Shown here one piece after another: positions 1-11,342 of a DNA stretch of 64,000 nucleotides; positions within the stretch are counted from its first letter, which is position 1; every line of letters starts with the position of its first letter. A program made the translations under genes and the position numbers. The DNA comes from Methylobacter sp015476545. GTDB lineage: Bacteria; Pseudomonadota; Gammaproteobacteria; Methylococcales; Methylomonadaceae. Under the pieces are notes generated by a model. The model saw only the letters and a list, made by a program, of their open reading frames with translations, was not told where the DNA came from and searched no databases. The stretch is taken from positions 2,108,001-2,172,000 of the forward strand of contig NZ_CP197401.1 in assembly GCF_052162025.1 (NCBI RefSeq), written 5' to 3'.

Positions 1-100
1 CTCGGCCGAGGCGCGCGAGCAGCTTCGCTCCGGCAAGGCCCGCAAGCCTGCTGCAGCGCTTGTGCTTCCCGAACAGTGCCAGACTGTGTTGAAGGAATAA
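1..100 (+). CDS. 3' end of an unidentified protein gene (5' truncated)
   Basis: An open frame enters from the left edge and stops at TAA 98-100, giving about 32 C-terminal residues rich in Ala, Glu, Arg and Lys and ending QTVLKE. Nothing in this tail identifies a family. It is convergent with the P-type ATPase gene that follows on the other strand, and an inverted repeat separates them. Codon composition (GC-rich third positions) matches the neighbouring genes, so it is probably a real gene end. Confidence 0.45.
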   Translation, partial: SAEAREQLRSGKARKPAAALVLPEQCQTVLKE

Positions 101-110
101 AAAATAGCGG

Positions 111-150
111 ATGTCTGCATCCACCATATTCATGCCGTGAATGCAGACAT
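111..150. terminator. Inverted repeat between convergent genes
   Basis: ATGTCTGCAT at 111-120 is perfectly complemented by ATGCAGACAT at 141-150, a 10-bp stem with a 20-nt loop. It sits between two convergent gene ends, where a bidirectional terminator is expected. Neither side is followed by a real T-run, so intrinsic termination is only an inference. Confidence 0.35.
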
Positions 151-158
151 TGCCTTCC

Positions 159-2909
<2,751 letters not shown>

Positions 2910-3111
2910 TGATTCTCCTGATGATGGCCAAACCGCCCTGAAACGATCGGGCATGGCCTGAAACTGGTGCACAGCTTGGGCTTGCAGAAACTGGTCATGC
3001 AGGCTTAAGACCCTCAGTTGCGGGGGCGAATTCACTTGGTCCGAATGCGGCGAACGGTACATTGGGTTTTGATCCAATGCGCCACTGAACCTGGATACCG
3101 TGGAAACGCCA

Positions 3112-3135
3112 GGCCCGGGGCTGCAACCCCGGGCC
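3112..3135. other. GC-rich perfect hairpin
   Basis: GGCCCGGGG and CCCCGGGCC form a perfect 9-bp stem around the six-base loop CTGCAA. It lies between the ATPase gene and the decayed efflux locus. No T-run follows on either strand, so a Rho-independent terminator is not supported. It may be a repeat-type palindrome. Confidence 0.4.
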
Positions 3136-3255
3136 GCTGGAAAACTTAAGCATAACCAGCAAACCTTTCATGAGTCTTTCGCGATCTCAGACTGATGCAT
3201 GGGCGGATGTTGACCGGCAGCGGCAGCAGGCCGGCGAAACCGGTTTCCGGGACGA

Positions 3256-4450
3256 TCAAGCCATGGAGCCGATGGTCTTGCGGAAGCGCCCCAGCGCCAG
3301 TACGAAGAAGACGCCGCCGATCGCGAGCAGGGCGAGAAATTCCAGCCAGACGATGCCGAAGCCGGCGCCGCGGTAAAGAATGGCCTGGGCGAGCGCGACG
3401 AAATGCGTGGTCGGCGCCGCCAGCATCAGGTTCTGCACCAGTTCCGGCATGCTCTCGCGCGGGGTCGTGCCTCCGGACAGCATCTGCAGCGGCAGCAGCA
3501 CAATAATCATCAGCAAGCCCATCTGCGGCATCGAGCACGCCACCGTGCCCATGAAAATGCCCATCGAGGTGGTGGCGAACAGGTGCAGCGTCATGCCGGC
3601 GACGAACAGCCCGATTGAGCCTTCGATTGGCACCTCGAGCACGCCCTGCACGACGAAGACGAGCGAGGCCGTCGCCACGACCACCACGACCAGGCCCATG
3701 GCCCACACCTTGGCCATCATGATCTCGAACGGCGTCAGCGGCATCGCCAGCAAATGCTCGATGGTGCCGTGCTCGCGCTCCCGGATCAGCGCCGCGCCGG
3801 TCAGGATGATGGACAGCATGGTGATGCTGTTGATGACCTCCATGACCGAGCCGAACCATACCGAGCTCAGGTTGGGATTGAAGCGAGCGCGCACTTCGAG
3901 CTCGACGGGCAGCGTAGCGACCGCGCGATGCCCTTCGACGAAGGCCGTCACTTCGCCGTTGACGATGTTCTGGATGTAGCTGTTGCCGATGAAGGCCTGC
4001 GACATGCGCGTGACATCGACATTGAGCTGGATCGTAGGCTGGCGCCCGGCCAGCACGTGTTTGAGATGGCGCTTTAACAGCTCGGGGTCGATCGCCGCGC
4101 GCACCCTGAACATCAGCTTCAGGCGCTCGCTCTCGGTTTCCACCGTTTTCGGCGTGAACTGCGCGACGCTGGAGACGAAGCTGGCCTTGGCCGGGATCAC
4201 GTAGTTCGGCGCGGGCCTGTTCGATGCGGGCCATCGCCGCCTTGAGGTCCAGGTTGTCCGCCAACGCTTTCTCCATTAAGCGATCGAGCCGGGCGTCGCC
4301 GAAGCTTTTCCACCAGTTTATCAGGGTTTCCGGGTCGGCGGATTTCAAATCCGAGGCCGGGTCCTTTCCTGCCAGCCAATCCTTGGGAACGGCTGGCACG
4401 GGTTCACGGTAATCGGGGCCTACAGTGCAGCCGCACAGGCCAGCCAGCGG
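3256..4450 (-). pseudogene. Composite relic of an efflux operon: OMF lipoprotein start + HlyD middle + ABC-2 permease C-half
   Basis: Reading from 4450 down, three pieces are joined. Residues with LCGCTVGPDY, INWWKSFGD and ALADNLDLKAAMARIEQAR are the N-terminus of a NodT-type outer-membrane efflux lipoprotein (about 4450-4202). After a frame change near 4210 comes YVIPAKASFVSSVAQFTPK followed by ERLKLMFRVRAAIDPELL, the middle of a HlyD-type adaptor like YhiI (about 4210-4060). From LAGRQPTIQLNVDV onward (about 4058-3256) it is the C-terminal two-thirds of an ABC-2 permease like YhhJ, with its membrane helices and natural end. The last two pieces share one 314-codon frame that could start at GTG 4200. 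The ATPase gene expected between adaptor and permease is missing. I read this as the product of internal deletions; expression of a partial permease cannot be excluded. Confidence 0.8.
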
Positions 4451-4540
4451 GCATAGCCGGCCAAACCTGGCCGTTATGGTTAAGGTGCTTGTGGAGCAGG
4501 GGAATGGCTGGCAGTTTATAGTAGGGATTGCGTTCGGCAT

Positions 4541-4906
4541 CGTTCAAACAACTTCCTTTGCGTTGAATGTAGCGTTAACGGTTAGACTAAACCACAGCAT
4601 TTAGTTCTGGCAAGAGAAGAGCATGAGCACTGAGGCTTTTGCCGCGCAGGCAATTTGCCTTTATATCATGTGCCTGTAAGGTCGAATTAACTTGCGCCTT
4701 ATAAGATATTCAGCCTGAGGTGCCCGGAAACGCGGGCGATCTTTATGCCGTGCGAATGCACAAGTACCCAAAGGGCATAAATGAATTAGCACCTGCTGAG
4801 GACCATTTTATGGTTGTCAGCGGTCTGAAGAGGGTGGATATGTGAAATTTATGATCAGCCGTTAGCGGGATGCGGCGAGCCGATATCTTACCAGGAGACG
4901 AAACCG
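4541..4906. other. Intergenic region, no gene recognised
   Basis: This stretch separates the efflux relic from the divergent epimerase gene. No convincing reading frame is present. The segment near 4682 (CGAATTAACTTGCGCC) resembles one near 15285 (CGAATTCACTTGCGCC), and a related CGAATTCACTTG occurs at 3027-3038. A short dispersed repeat is possible. No clear promoter was picked out. Confidence 0.4.
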
Positions 4907-5647
4907 ATGACACTTCCGAAATTATTGATCACCGGCCACAGCGGTTTGATCGGCAAAATTCTGTGGCGCGGCCTGGCGGACGCATTCGAACTCCATGGCG
5001 TCGATATTTGCCTGGATGAACAGACTGGAAACGTATTTCGAGCCGATATTTCAAACTTCGAGCAAATAAATGCCGTATTTGAACGAATCCCTGAGTTTGC
5101 TTGCGTGGTTCATCTGGCAGGCGATCCGCGTGTTGAAGCAGACTGGCAATCAGCACTGATGAACAATGTTGTCGGGACCCGGAATGTCTATGAGGCGGCA
5201 AAGGCTCATAAGGTTAAGCGAATAATATTCGCAAGTTCAAACCACGTTACAGGGGCTTACGAAGGTTTTCCTCCAAGCCTGCATATCCAGGCAAGCCCGG
5301 TCAAAATCACGACGCAAGATCCCATTCGCCCGGACGGATACTATGGCGTCAGCAAGGTTGCCGGTGAGGCGATTGCCAGAATGTATTATGACCTTCACGG
5401 CCTCGAGTCGGTATGTCTCCGCATTGGCTCGGTACTAAAGGACGATGATCCGACTAAGGTTGCCCGCAGCCAGAGCGTATGGCTCAGCCACCGGGATCTC
5501 GTGCAATTGGTGAAGAAGAGTCTTTTGGCTGAAGTCCAGTTTGCGATTTATTACGGAGTTTCGAACAACAGAGACCGGTTCTGGGATATTTCCAATGTCG
5601 TGGCAGAAATCGGGTATCAGCCTGAAGATGATGCTTCAACGCGCTGA
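4907..5647 (+). CDS. NAD-dependent epimerase/dehydratase, uronate dehydrogenase-like
   Basis: Extended short-chain dehydrogenase of 246 residues, probably cytoplasmic. The Rossmann motif TGHSGLIGK is at residues 9-17, VVHLAGDPR follows the central strands, FASSNHVTG gives the catalytic Ser/Thr region, and YYGVSK supplies the Tyr-x3-Lys pair. The pattern SNHVTG...RPDGYYGVSK resembles uronate dehydrogenases and other NAD-dependent sugar oxidoreductases of similar size. An AGGAG Shine-Dalgarno stands before ATG 4907. The substrate cannot be told from sequence alone, and no sugar-acid pathway genes are adjacent. A general sugar epimerase function is the main alternative. Confidence 0.85.
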   Translation: MTLPKLLITGHSGLIGKILWRGLADAFELHGVDICLDEQTGNVFRADISNFEQINAVFERIPEFACVVHLAGDPRVEADWQSALMNNVVGTRNVYEAAKAHKVKRIIFASSNHVTGAYEGFPPSLHIQASPVKITTQDPIRPDGYYGVSKVAGEAIARMYYDLHGLESVCLRIGSVLKDDDPTKVARSQSVWLSHRDLVQLVKKSLLAEVQFAIYYGVSNNRDRFWDISNVVAEIGYQPEDDASTR

Positions 5648-6237
5648 ACAAACGACAAAAAGCTGCTCCCCGGCCATCGATGCAAACAGGGAACTGTAGC
5701 GCTCAGCAAAGGCTCGGCATGAACCAAGTAAGGTAAGCACTATGACAAAACTCTCTTATGGAAAGCGAAGCGCGAAGACGCTTAAGGCGAATGTCGGAGT
5801 AAGCGCTTGTGGCTCTGCAGCGAACCTTGATTAAGCTGTGCGAGAACCATTGGTCGGATATCCGCGGGTCCGAACCTGTTTCCGGCTTGGCCCGCGCCAT
5901 ATGGGCAGTCAATCCGCACTGTGCGGATCCGACCGTGGATTTGTACGGTTATTCCGATTCAAGATTCCGCCGACCAAGGCATTAGCCGCCCTGACGCTTG
6001 CTGAAATCGAGCGAAATGATGCTGAAGGCTGCCACAAGGGCACAAGTGAATTCGATATCTACAACTGCGCAACATCAGTTACTAATGCAACAGAACCATT
6101 TTTATTCCTGGCGAATGAGACCTGAAGAATTCACAGTAGTCGCGTCAGGGTGGCCGGTAGCATTAGAATATTAAGCTGACTCGACTGTACTGAAATGCGA
6201 TAGTATTAAGTATTAATATATTTTCTAGGAGAACGTT
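5648..6237. other. Intergenic region with possible frameshifted gene relic
   Basis: No intact gene is recognised. Two + strand pieces look more protein-like than chance. One frame runs from GTG 5809 to TAG 5985 and contains SGLARAIWAVNPH and PTVDLYGYSDSRF. In another frame, about 5966-6125, is IPPTKALAALTLAEIERND followed by a further stretch to a stop. One frameshift near 5965 would join them. The family is unknown and the pieces may still be chance frames. Just before 6238 is the ribosome-binding site of the DUF805 gene. Confidence 0.25.
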
Positions 6238-6618
6238 ATGAATTGGTATCTGGAAGCAGTGAAGAATAAATATGCCGTGTTTGACGGACGGGCGCAGCGG
6301 CAGGAATTCTGGTATTTCATGCTGTTCTATTTGCTCATTTATTTTGCCTTGTCCGTCGTTGATCAAGTGACAGGGGCTTTTAATGAGCAAACGGGTACCG
6401 GATTATTCAGCGGGATTTATACGCTGGCCATGCTGGTTCCATCTTTGGCCGTGGGAGCGAGGAGATTGCATGATACAGGGCGTAGCGGATGGTGGCAGTT
6501 GCTTTCACTGATTCCTGTTCTCGGCGTTTTGGTTCTGATTTTCTTTTTCGCGCAGGACAGCCAGCCCGGCGACAATCAATACGGGTCTAATCCTAAGTCG
6601 GGCCAACAGCCTGTCTAG
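6238..6618 (+). CDS. DUF805 family membrane protein
   Basis: Small inner-membrane protein of 126 residues. The DUF805 hallmarks are all visible: an N-terminal NWYLEAVKNKYAVFDGRAQR segment, then EFWYFMLF, a hydrophobic helix pair, the conserved ARRLHDTGRSGWW motif, and a final helix before a short polar tail QPGDNQYGSNPK. Three to four membrane segments are predicted by eye. ATG 6238 follows a strong AGGAGA site 6 nt upstream. The family (YhaH-like) has no firmly established function. It stands alone, convergent with the RND outer-membrane lipoprotein gene. Confidence 0.92.
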   Translation: MNWYLEAVKNKYAVFDGRAQRQEFWYFMLFYLLIYFALSVVDQVTGAFNEQTGTGLFSGIYTLAMLVPSLAVGARRLHDTGRSGWWQLLSLIPVLGVLVLIFFFAQDSQPGDNQYGSNPKSGQQPV

Positions 6619-6687
6619 TTATGGATGCCGCGATTTGCGATTACGCTGTATCGCATTCGCGGCAAGCTTTCCCAGCAGCCAGTTTTT

Positions 6688-8142
6688 CTAAGGCAGCAGT
6701 CGATCAGGTCTTTCCAACGCCACAGTCGATTCCCAACCGCCGCCCAACGCTTTGTAAAGCGCCGCCAGCGCAGTCGCCGTGGCGGTTTCGCTCTGTGCCA
6801 GACGATCCTGGTCTTGTAACAGGCGTTGTTCGGTGTCCAGCACGGTCAAAAAGTCAGTTACGCCCTCCTGGAAACGCAAATGCGCCAGCTGGTGGGCTCT
6901 TTCGCTGGCTTTAGCGGCTGTGGTGAGCAATGCTCGCCGGGCTCGCTCGCGATTATAGTTAACCAATGCATTTTCCGTTTCCTCCAAAGCATTCAGCACC
7001 GTTTGCTCGTATTGAGCCAGGCTGGCCTCGGCGCTGGCATCGGCGGCCTTGATGCGTGCATACACACGGCCCAGGTCCAGCGCGGCCCAACTGATTCTGG
7101 GGCCGACGGAGTAGGTGTCCGAGCCTGCCGCGCCGAGGCCCGACAGGGTGTTAGCCTCAAGAGAAATAGTGCCGACAAAGGTGACGCGCGGGAAAAGATC
7201 GGCCGTGGCGACGCCGACGAGAGCCGTTGCGGCTGCCAGCGTGCGTTCGGCTATACGAATATCGGACCGCCGGCGCAGCAGTTCTTCGGGATTGCCTATC
7301 TGGATGAGCTCAGGAATCTTAGGCATTGGCACAGGCTGTTCCAGTTCCTTGGTCAGAGCATCCGGCAATTGTCCGGTCAGTACGCCGAGCCGATGGATAG
7401 CTCTGAAAATGGCGCTCTCTATCGGCGGGATGATGGCCCGCGTGGAATCAAGCTGAGCCTGGGCTCTTGAGGTATCGAGTTCCGTGCCGCGCCCGTTTTC
7501 AAGCCGGATGCGCGTTATTTCCAGTGTCTGGGTCTGGTTTTCGGCGTTCTTCCTGGCTACGGCCAATTGGTTTTGCAGGCCGCGCAGTTCAAAGTAATTT
7601 CTGGCTACCTCGGCGATCAGGCTGACGCTGAGATCCCGAAGGCTGGCTTCCTGCGCTTCGACTTCGTCGCTGCTCGCTTCGACATTGCGGCGTACGTGGC
7701 CAAAAAAATCGACTTCCCAGAAAGCATCGAAACCGATGTTGTACAGTTTCAGTTCGCGCGGCACAAAGGCACGGTTGTTCAAAGAGCCGACGCTGCGTTT
7801 CTGTTCGTTATAATTGGCGTGCGAACTGATAATGGGGAACAGGTTCAGGCCCGCTTCCATATAGAGCGCCCGTGCTTCGCGCAGGTTGGCGCGGGCTGTT
7901 TCCAGGTCGCGGTTGTGCTGTATCGTCTGGTCTACCAGCGCCGTCAGCTGCTTGTCATCAAACAGCTTCCACCAGCTGACTTCTATGCCTTTCTGGGAAA
8001 ATTCGGGCTGGCTGCCGTGGTGAAAGGTTTGGGGCATATCGGTTTTCGGCCTTTCATAGTCCGGGCCGACCGCGCAGGCGCTCACCAGCGCGGCGGTCAG
8101 CAGGGCCATGACGACGCGGGATTGGGTTCTGTACTGGATCAT
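6688..8142 (-). CDS. RND efflux outer-membrane factor lipoprotein (NodT/OprM family)
   Basis: Outer-membrane channel of a tripartite drug efflux system, 484 residues. The signal peptide ends in the lipobox LVSAC, with Cys about residue 23, followed by AVGPDYERP, the typical OMF lipoprotein start. Two repeats of the TolC-like domain follow, with RRSDIRIAERTL marking the second half and YKALGGGW at the C-terminus. The ATG overlaps the stop of the upstream pump gene by 4 bases (8139-8142), so the two are translationally coupled. It is the last gene of the adaptor-pump-channel operon. Confidence 0.95.
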   Translation of the reverse strand: MIQYRTQSRVVMALLTAALVSACAVGPDYERPKTDMPQTFHHGSQPEFSQKGIEVSWWKLFDDKQLTALVDQTIQHNRDLETARANLREARALYMEAGLNLFPIISSHANYNEQKRSVGSLNNRAFVPRELKLYNIGFDAFWEVDFFGHVRRNVEASSDEVEAQEASLRDLSVSLIAEVARNYFELRGLQNQLAVARKNAENQTQTLEITRIRLENGRGTELDTSRAQAQLDSTRAIIPPIESAIFRAIHRLGVLTGQLPDALTKELEQPVPMPKIPELIQIGNPEELLRRRSDIRIAERTLAAATALVGVATADLFPRVTFVGTISLEANTLSGLGAAGSDTYSVGPRISWAALDLGRVYARIKAADASAEASLAQYEQTVLNALEETENALVNYNRERARRALLTTAAKASERAHQLAHLRFQEGVTDFLTVLDTEQRLLQDQDRLAQSETATATALAALYKALGGGWESTVALERPDRLLP

Positions 8143-11100
8143 AGTTCGGTACCGGAAGAAGGCTCATGAATCGGCAAATTGCCGGTCTTGGCTCTGGCTG
8201 GCCGCAGGCGCTGCGCCAGCGCCTGTACGGTCACATAGAAGACCGGCGTCAGCAACAAGCCGAACAGGGTTACGCCAATCATGCCGCTGAACACGGCCGT
8301 GCCCAGCAGTCGCCGCGACTCTGCGCCCGCGCCTTCGGACACCACCAGCGGAAACACGCCCATGATGAAGGCGAACGAGGTCATCAAGATTGGGCGCAAT
8401 CTGATTCGGGAGGCTTCCACGGCGGCTTCGAAGCGGTTGAGACCGCTTTCCTGCCGCTGCTTGGCGAATTCCACGATTAAAATCGCGTTCTTGCTGGCCA
8501 GCCCCACCAGTACGATAAAGCCGATCTGCGTGAAGATATTGTTGTCCATATGGCTCAACCACACGCCGGTCATGGACGACAGAATGCACATCGGCACGAT
8601 CAGGATCACTGCGAACGGCAACGACCAACTTTCGTATTGGGCTGCCAGCGCCAGAAACACGAAGATAACGCTGAGCGGGAAAACAAGCAAGGCCACGTTG
8701 CCGGCCAGGACCTGCTGCAGGCTGAGCTCGGTCCACTCAAAGTCGAACCCGGGCGGCAGCTCCGCTTTCATCAGCTGGCTCATGATGTCGATAGCCTGGC
8801 CGGAGCTGACGCCGGGCAGCGTGCCGCCGTTGATCTCGGCCGCCGGATACATGTTGTAGCGCGTGATCTTGTCCGGTCCGGTAATTTCCTTGACATTGAC
8901 CAGTGAGCCGAGCGGCACCATACCGCCTTGCTGATTGCGCGTCTTGAGCTCGGCAATGTCTTCAGGCTTCATGCGGAACTCGGAATCGGCCTGCGCCATA
9001 ACCTGGTAAGTTCGTCCGAAGCGGTTAAAATCATTGACATAGAGCGAGCCTAGGTAAATTTGCAGCGTGTCGAAGACTTCCTTCAAAGGCACATCCATGG
9101 ATTTGGCGCGCGCGCGGTCGACGTCCAGGAACAGTTGCGGGACGCCGGAGCGGAAAGTCGAGAACAGTCCCACCAGGCCGGGCTGCTGGTTGCCTTTGGC
9201 GATCAGTTCCGAGTTCACCTGCTGCAAGGCATCAATGCCGGCCGCGGTTCGATCCTGGATTTGCAGCTTGAAACCGCCCACCGAGCTCATGCCCCGGATC
9301 GGCGGCGGCGCAAACACGGCGATATGGGCATCCTTGATCTGCGCGAGACGCTGCTGGAGATTTTTAATCACGGCATCGGCATGCAGATTTTCGCGGCCGG
9401 CCCGTTGCTCGAAGTCATTAAGCCGGGCGAACATCGTGGCGACATTGGACTGGCTGGAGCCGCTCAGGATCGAGAAACCGGCATAGGCATTCAAATGCTT
9501 GACGCCTTCGGTCTCCAGCACGATGCGCGTTGCCTGCTGGACCACTTCCTGAGTACGCTCCAGCGAAGCCGCATCGGGCAGTTGCGCATACAGAATCAGA
9601 TAACCCTGGTCCTGCTGCGGGATGAAGCCGGTCGGCACTTTTTCGAAAGCCAGGAAGTTGAGCCCGTTCAGCCCCACATAGAGCGCTAGCACGACCACAG
9701 TCATGCGGATCAGCCGCCCGACCAGGCGCGAGTAGCCTTCGCTGAACCGGTCGAAGAACTTGTTGAAGCCGTTGAAAAACCAGCCGAACAGGCGGTCGAT
9801 CATCCGCGTGAGCTTGTCTTTGTCGCCGTGCGCCCGATCCAGCAGCAGTGCGCACAGGGCAGGGCTCAGGGTCAATGAATTAAACGCCGAGATGGTCGCC
9901 GAGACGGCGATAGTCAATGCGAACTGCTTGTAGAATGCGCCGGATACGCCGGTAATAAAAGCTGTCGGCACGAACACGGCGATCAAAACCAGGGCCGTGG
10001 CGATAATGGGGCCTACGACCTCGTCCATGGCCTTGCGCGTAGCCTCCCGAGCCGACAGGCCCATGGAAATGTGGCGCTCCACGTTTTCCACGACGACGAT
10101 GGCGTCGTCCACGACGATACCGATGGCCAGCACCAGGCCGAACAGCGACAGGGTGTTCAAGGACAGGCCCATGGCCGCCATGACGGCGAATGTGCCGATC
10201 AGCGAGACCGGCACGGCGAGCAGAGGAATAATCGTGGCGCGCCAGTTCTGCAGGAATATCACAACCACGACCACGACCAGCAATATCGCTTCGAACAGCG
10301 TCTTGACGACGGCGCTGATGGATTGCTGGATGAAGACGACGGTATCGTAGACCATGTTGTATTCAAGGCCTTCAGGGAAGCGCGTCTTCAGCCTTTCCAT
10401 GGTTTCGACGACGGCTTTTTTGGTATCCAGCGCGTTGGAGCCCGGCAGCTGGAAAATGGCCAGACCCACGGTGGGATCGCCGTCCAGAAACAATCCCGAA
10501 TTGTAGTCTTTGGCGCCCAGCTCGATGCGGGCCACGTCCTTGAGCCGGGTTATCTGGCCGTCTTCGCCTTTCTTGATCACGATATCGGCGAACTGCTCGG
10601 CCTCCATGAGCCGGCCGAGCGTGCTGACGGTATACTGAAAATCGGTGCTTTCCTTGTAAGGCGGCTGGCCGACCACGCCGGCCGCTACCTGGATATTCTG
10701 CTCGCGGATGGCGTTGATCACGTCGCTGGCAGTCATATTGCGGGATGCTACCTGCTCGGGGTTCAGCCAGAGCCGCATGCTGTAGTCGCGGGCGCCGAAC
10801 ACCATGATTTCACCGACGCCGGGCAGCCGCGCCAGCGTATCCTTGATTTGCAGCAACGCATAGTTGCTCAGGTAAACGCTGTCGTAGCGCTTGTCCGGAG
10901 AGACCAGGTTGACGACCAGACTCAGGTCGGGGCTGCGTTTCTTGACGCTGATGCCTTGCCGCCGGACTTCTTCAGGCAGCTTGGGCTCGGCCAGCGCCAC
11001 GCGGTTCTGCACCAGCACCTGGGCTTTGTCCAGGTTGGTGCCCGGCTTGAATGTCACCGTCAGGGCCATGAAGCCGCTGTTGGTGGACTGCGAGGACATG

Positions 11101-11339
11101 TACAGCATGTCCTCGACGCCGTTGACTTCCTGCTCGATGGGCGTCGCCACGGTTTCGGCCACAACCTGGGCATTGGCGCCGGGATAGGTTGCGCTGATGA
11201 CGACAGTGGGCGGCGCGATCTCCGGATATTGGGCAATAGGCAGGCCAATCAGCGCCAGACTGCCGACCAGAACAATCAGAATAGACAAGACCGATGCAAA
11301 GATCGGCCTATCAATAAAAAAGTGAGTGAAGCGATTCAT
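8139..11339 (-). CDS. RND family multidrug efflux pump (HAE1, MexF/AcrB-like)
   Basis: Inner-membrane proton-driven pump of 1066 residues with the usual duplicated layout: one helix, a large periplasmic loop, then six helices, twice. The N-terminus MNRFTHFFIDRPIFASVLS and the proton-relay segment GIVVDDAIVVVENVERH are canonical. Both aspartates are present, and the Lys of ASKNAILIVEFAKQR is kept. It lies 3 bases downstream of the adaptor gene and overlaps the OMF gene, so the three form one operon. Similarity in style is closest to MexF-type pumps; substrates (drugs, solvents, phenolics) are not readable from sequence. Confidence 0.96.
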   Translation of the reverse strand: MNRFTHFFIDRPIFASVLSILIVLVGSLALIGLPIAQYPEIAPPTVVISATYPGANAQVVAETVATPIEQEVNGVEDMLYMSSQSTNSGFMALTVTFKPGTNLDKAQVLVQNRVALAEPKLPEEVRRQGISVKKRSPDLSLVVNLVSPDKRYDSVYLSNYALLQIKDTLARLPGVGEIMVFGARDYSMRLWLNPEQVASRNMTASDVINAIREQNIQVAAGVVGQPPYKESTDFQYTVSTLGRLMEAEQFADIVIKKGEDGQITRLKDVARIELGAKDYNSGLFLDGDPTVGLAIFQLPGSNALDTKKAVVETMERLKTRFPEGLEYNMVYDTVVFIQQSISAVVKTLFEAILLVVVVVVIFLQNWRATIIPLLAVPVSLIGTFAVMAAMGLSLNTLSLFGLVLAIGIVVDDAIVVVENVERHISMGLSAREATRKAMDEVVGPIIATALVLIAVFVPTAFITGVSGAFYKQFALTIAVSATISAFNSLTLSPALCALLLDRAHGDKDKLTRMIDRLFGWFFNGFNKFFDRFSEGYSRLVGRLIRMTVVVLALYVGLNGLNFLAFEKVPTGFIPQQDQGYLILYAQLPDAASLERTQEVVQQATRIVLETEGVKHLNAYAGFSILSGSSQSNVATMFARLNDFEQRAGRENLHADAVIKNLQQRLAQIKDAHIAVFAPPPIRGMSSVGGFKLQIQDRTAAGIDALQQVNSELIAKGNQQPGLVGLFSTFRSGVPQLFLDVDRARAKSMDVPLKEVFDTLQIYLGSLYVNDFNRFGRTYQVMAQADSEFRMKPEDIAELKTRNQQGGMVPLGSLVNVKEITGPDKITRYNMYPAAEINGGTLPGVSSGQAIDIMSQLMKAELPPGFDFEWTELSLQQVLAGNVALLVFPLSVIFVFLALAAQYESWSLPFAVILIVPMCILSSMTGVWLSHMDNNIFTQIGFIVLVGLASKNAILIVEFAKQRQESGLNRFEAAVEASRIRLRPILMTSFAFIMGVFPLVVSEGAGAESRRLLGTAVFSGMIGVTLFGLLLTPVFYVTVQALAQRLRPARAKTGNLPIHEPSSGTEL

Positions 11340-11342
11340 GAT

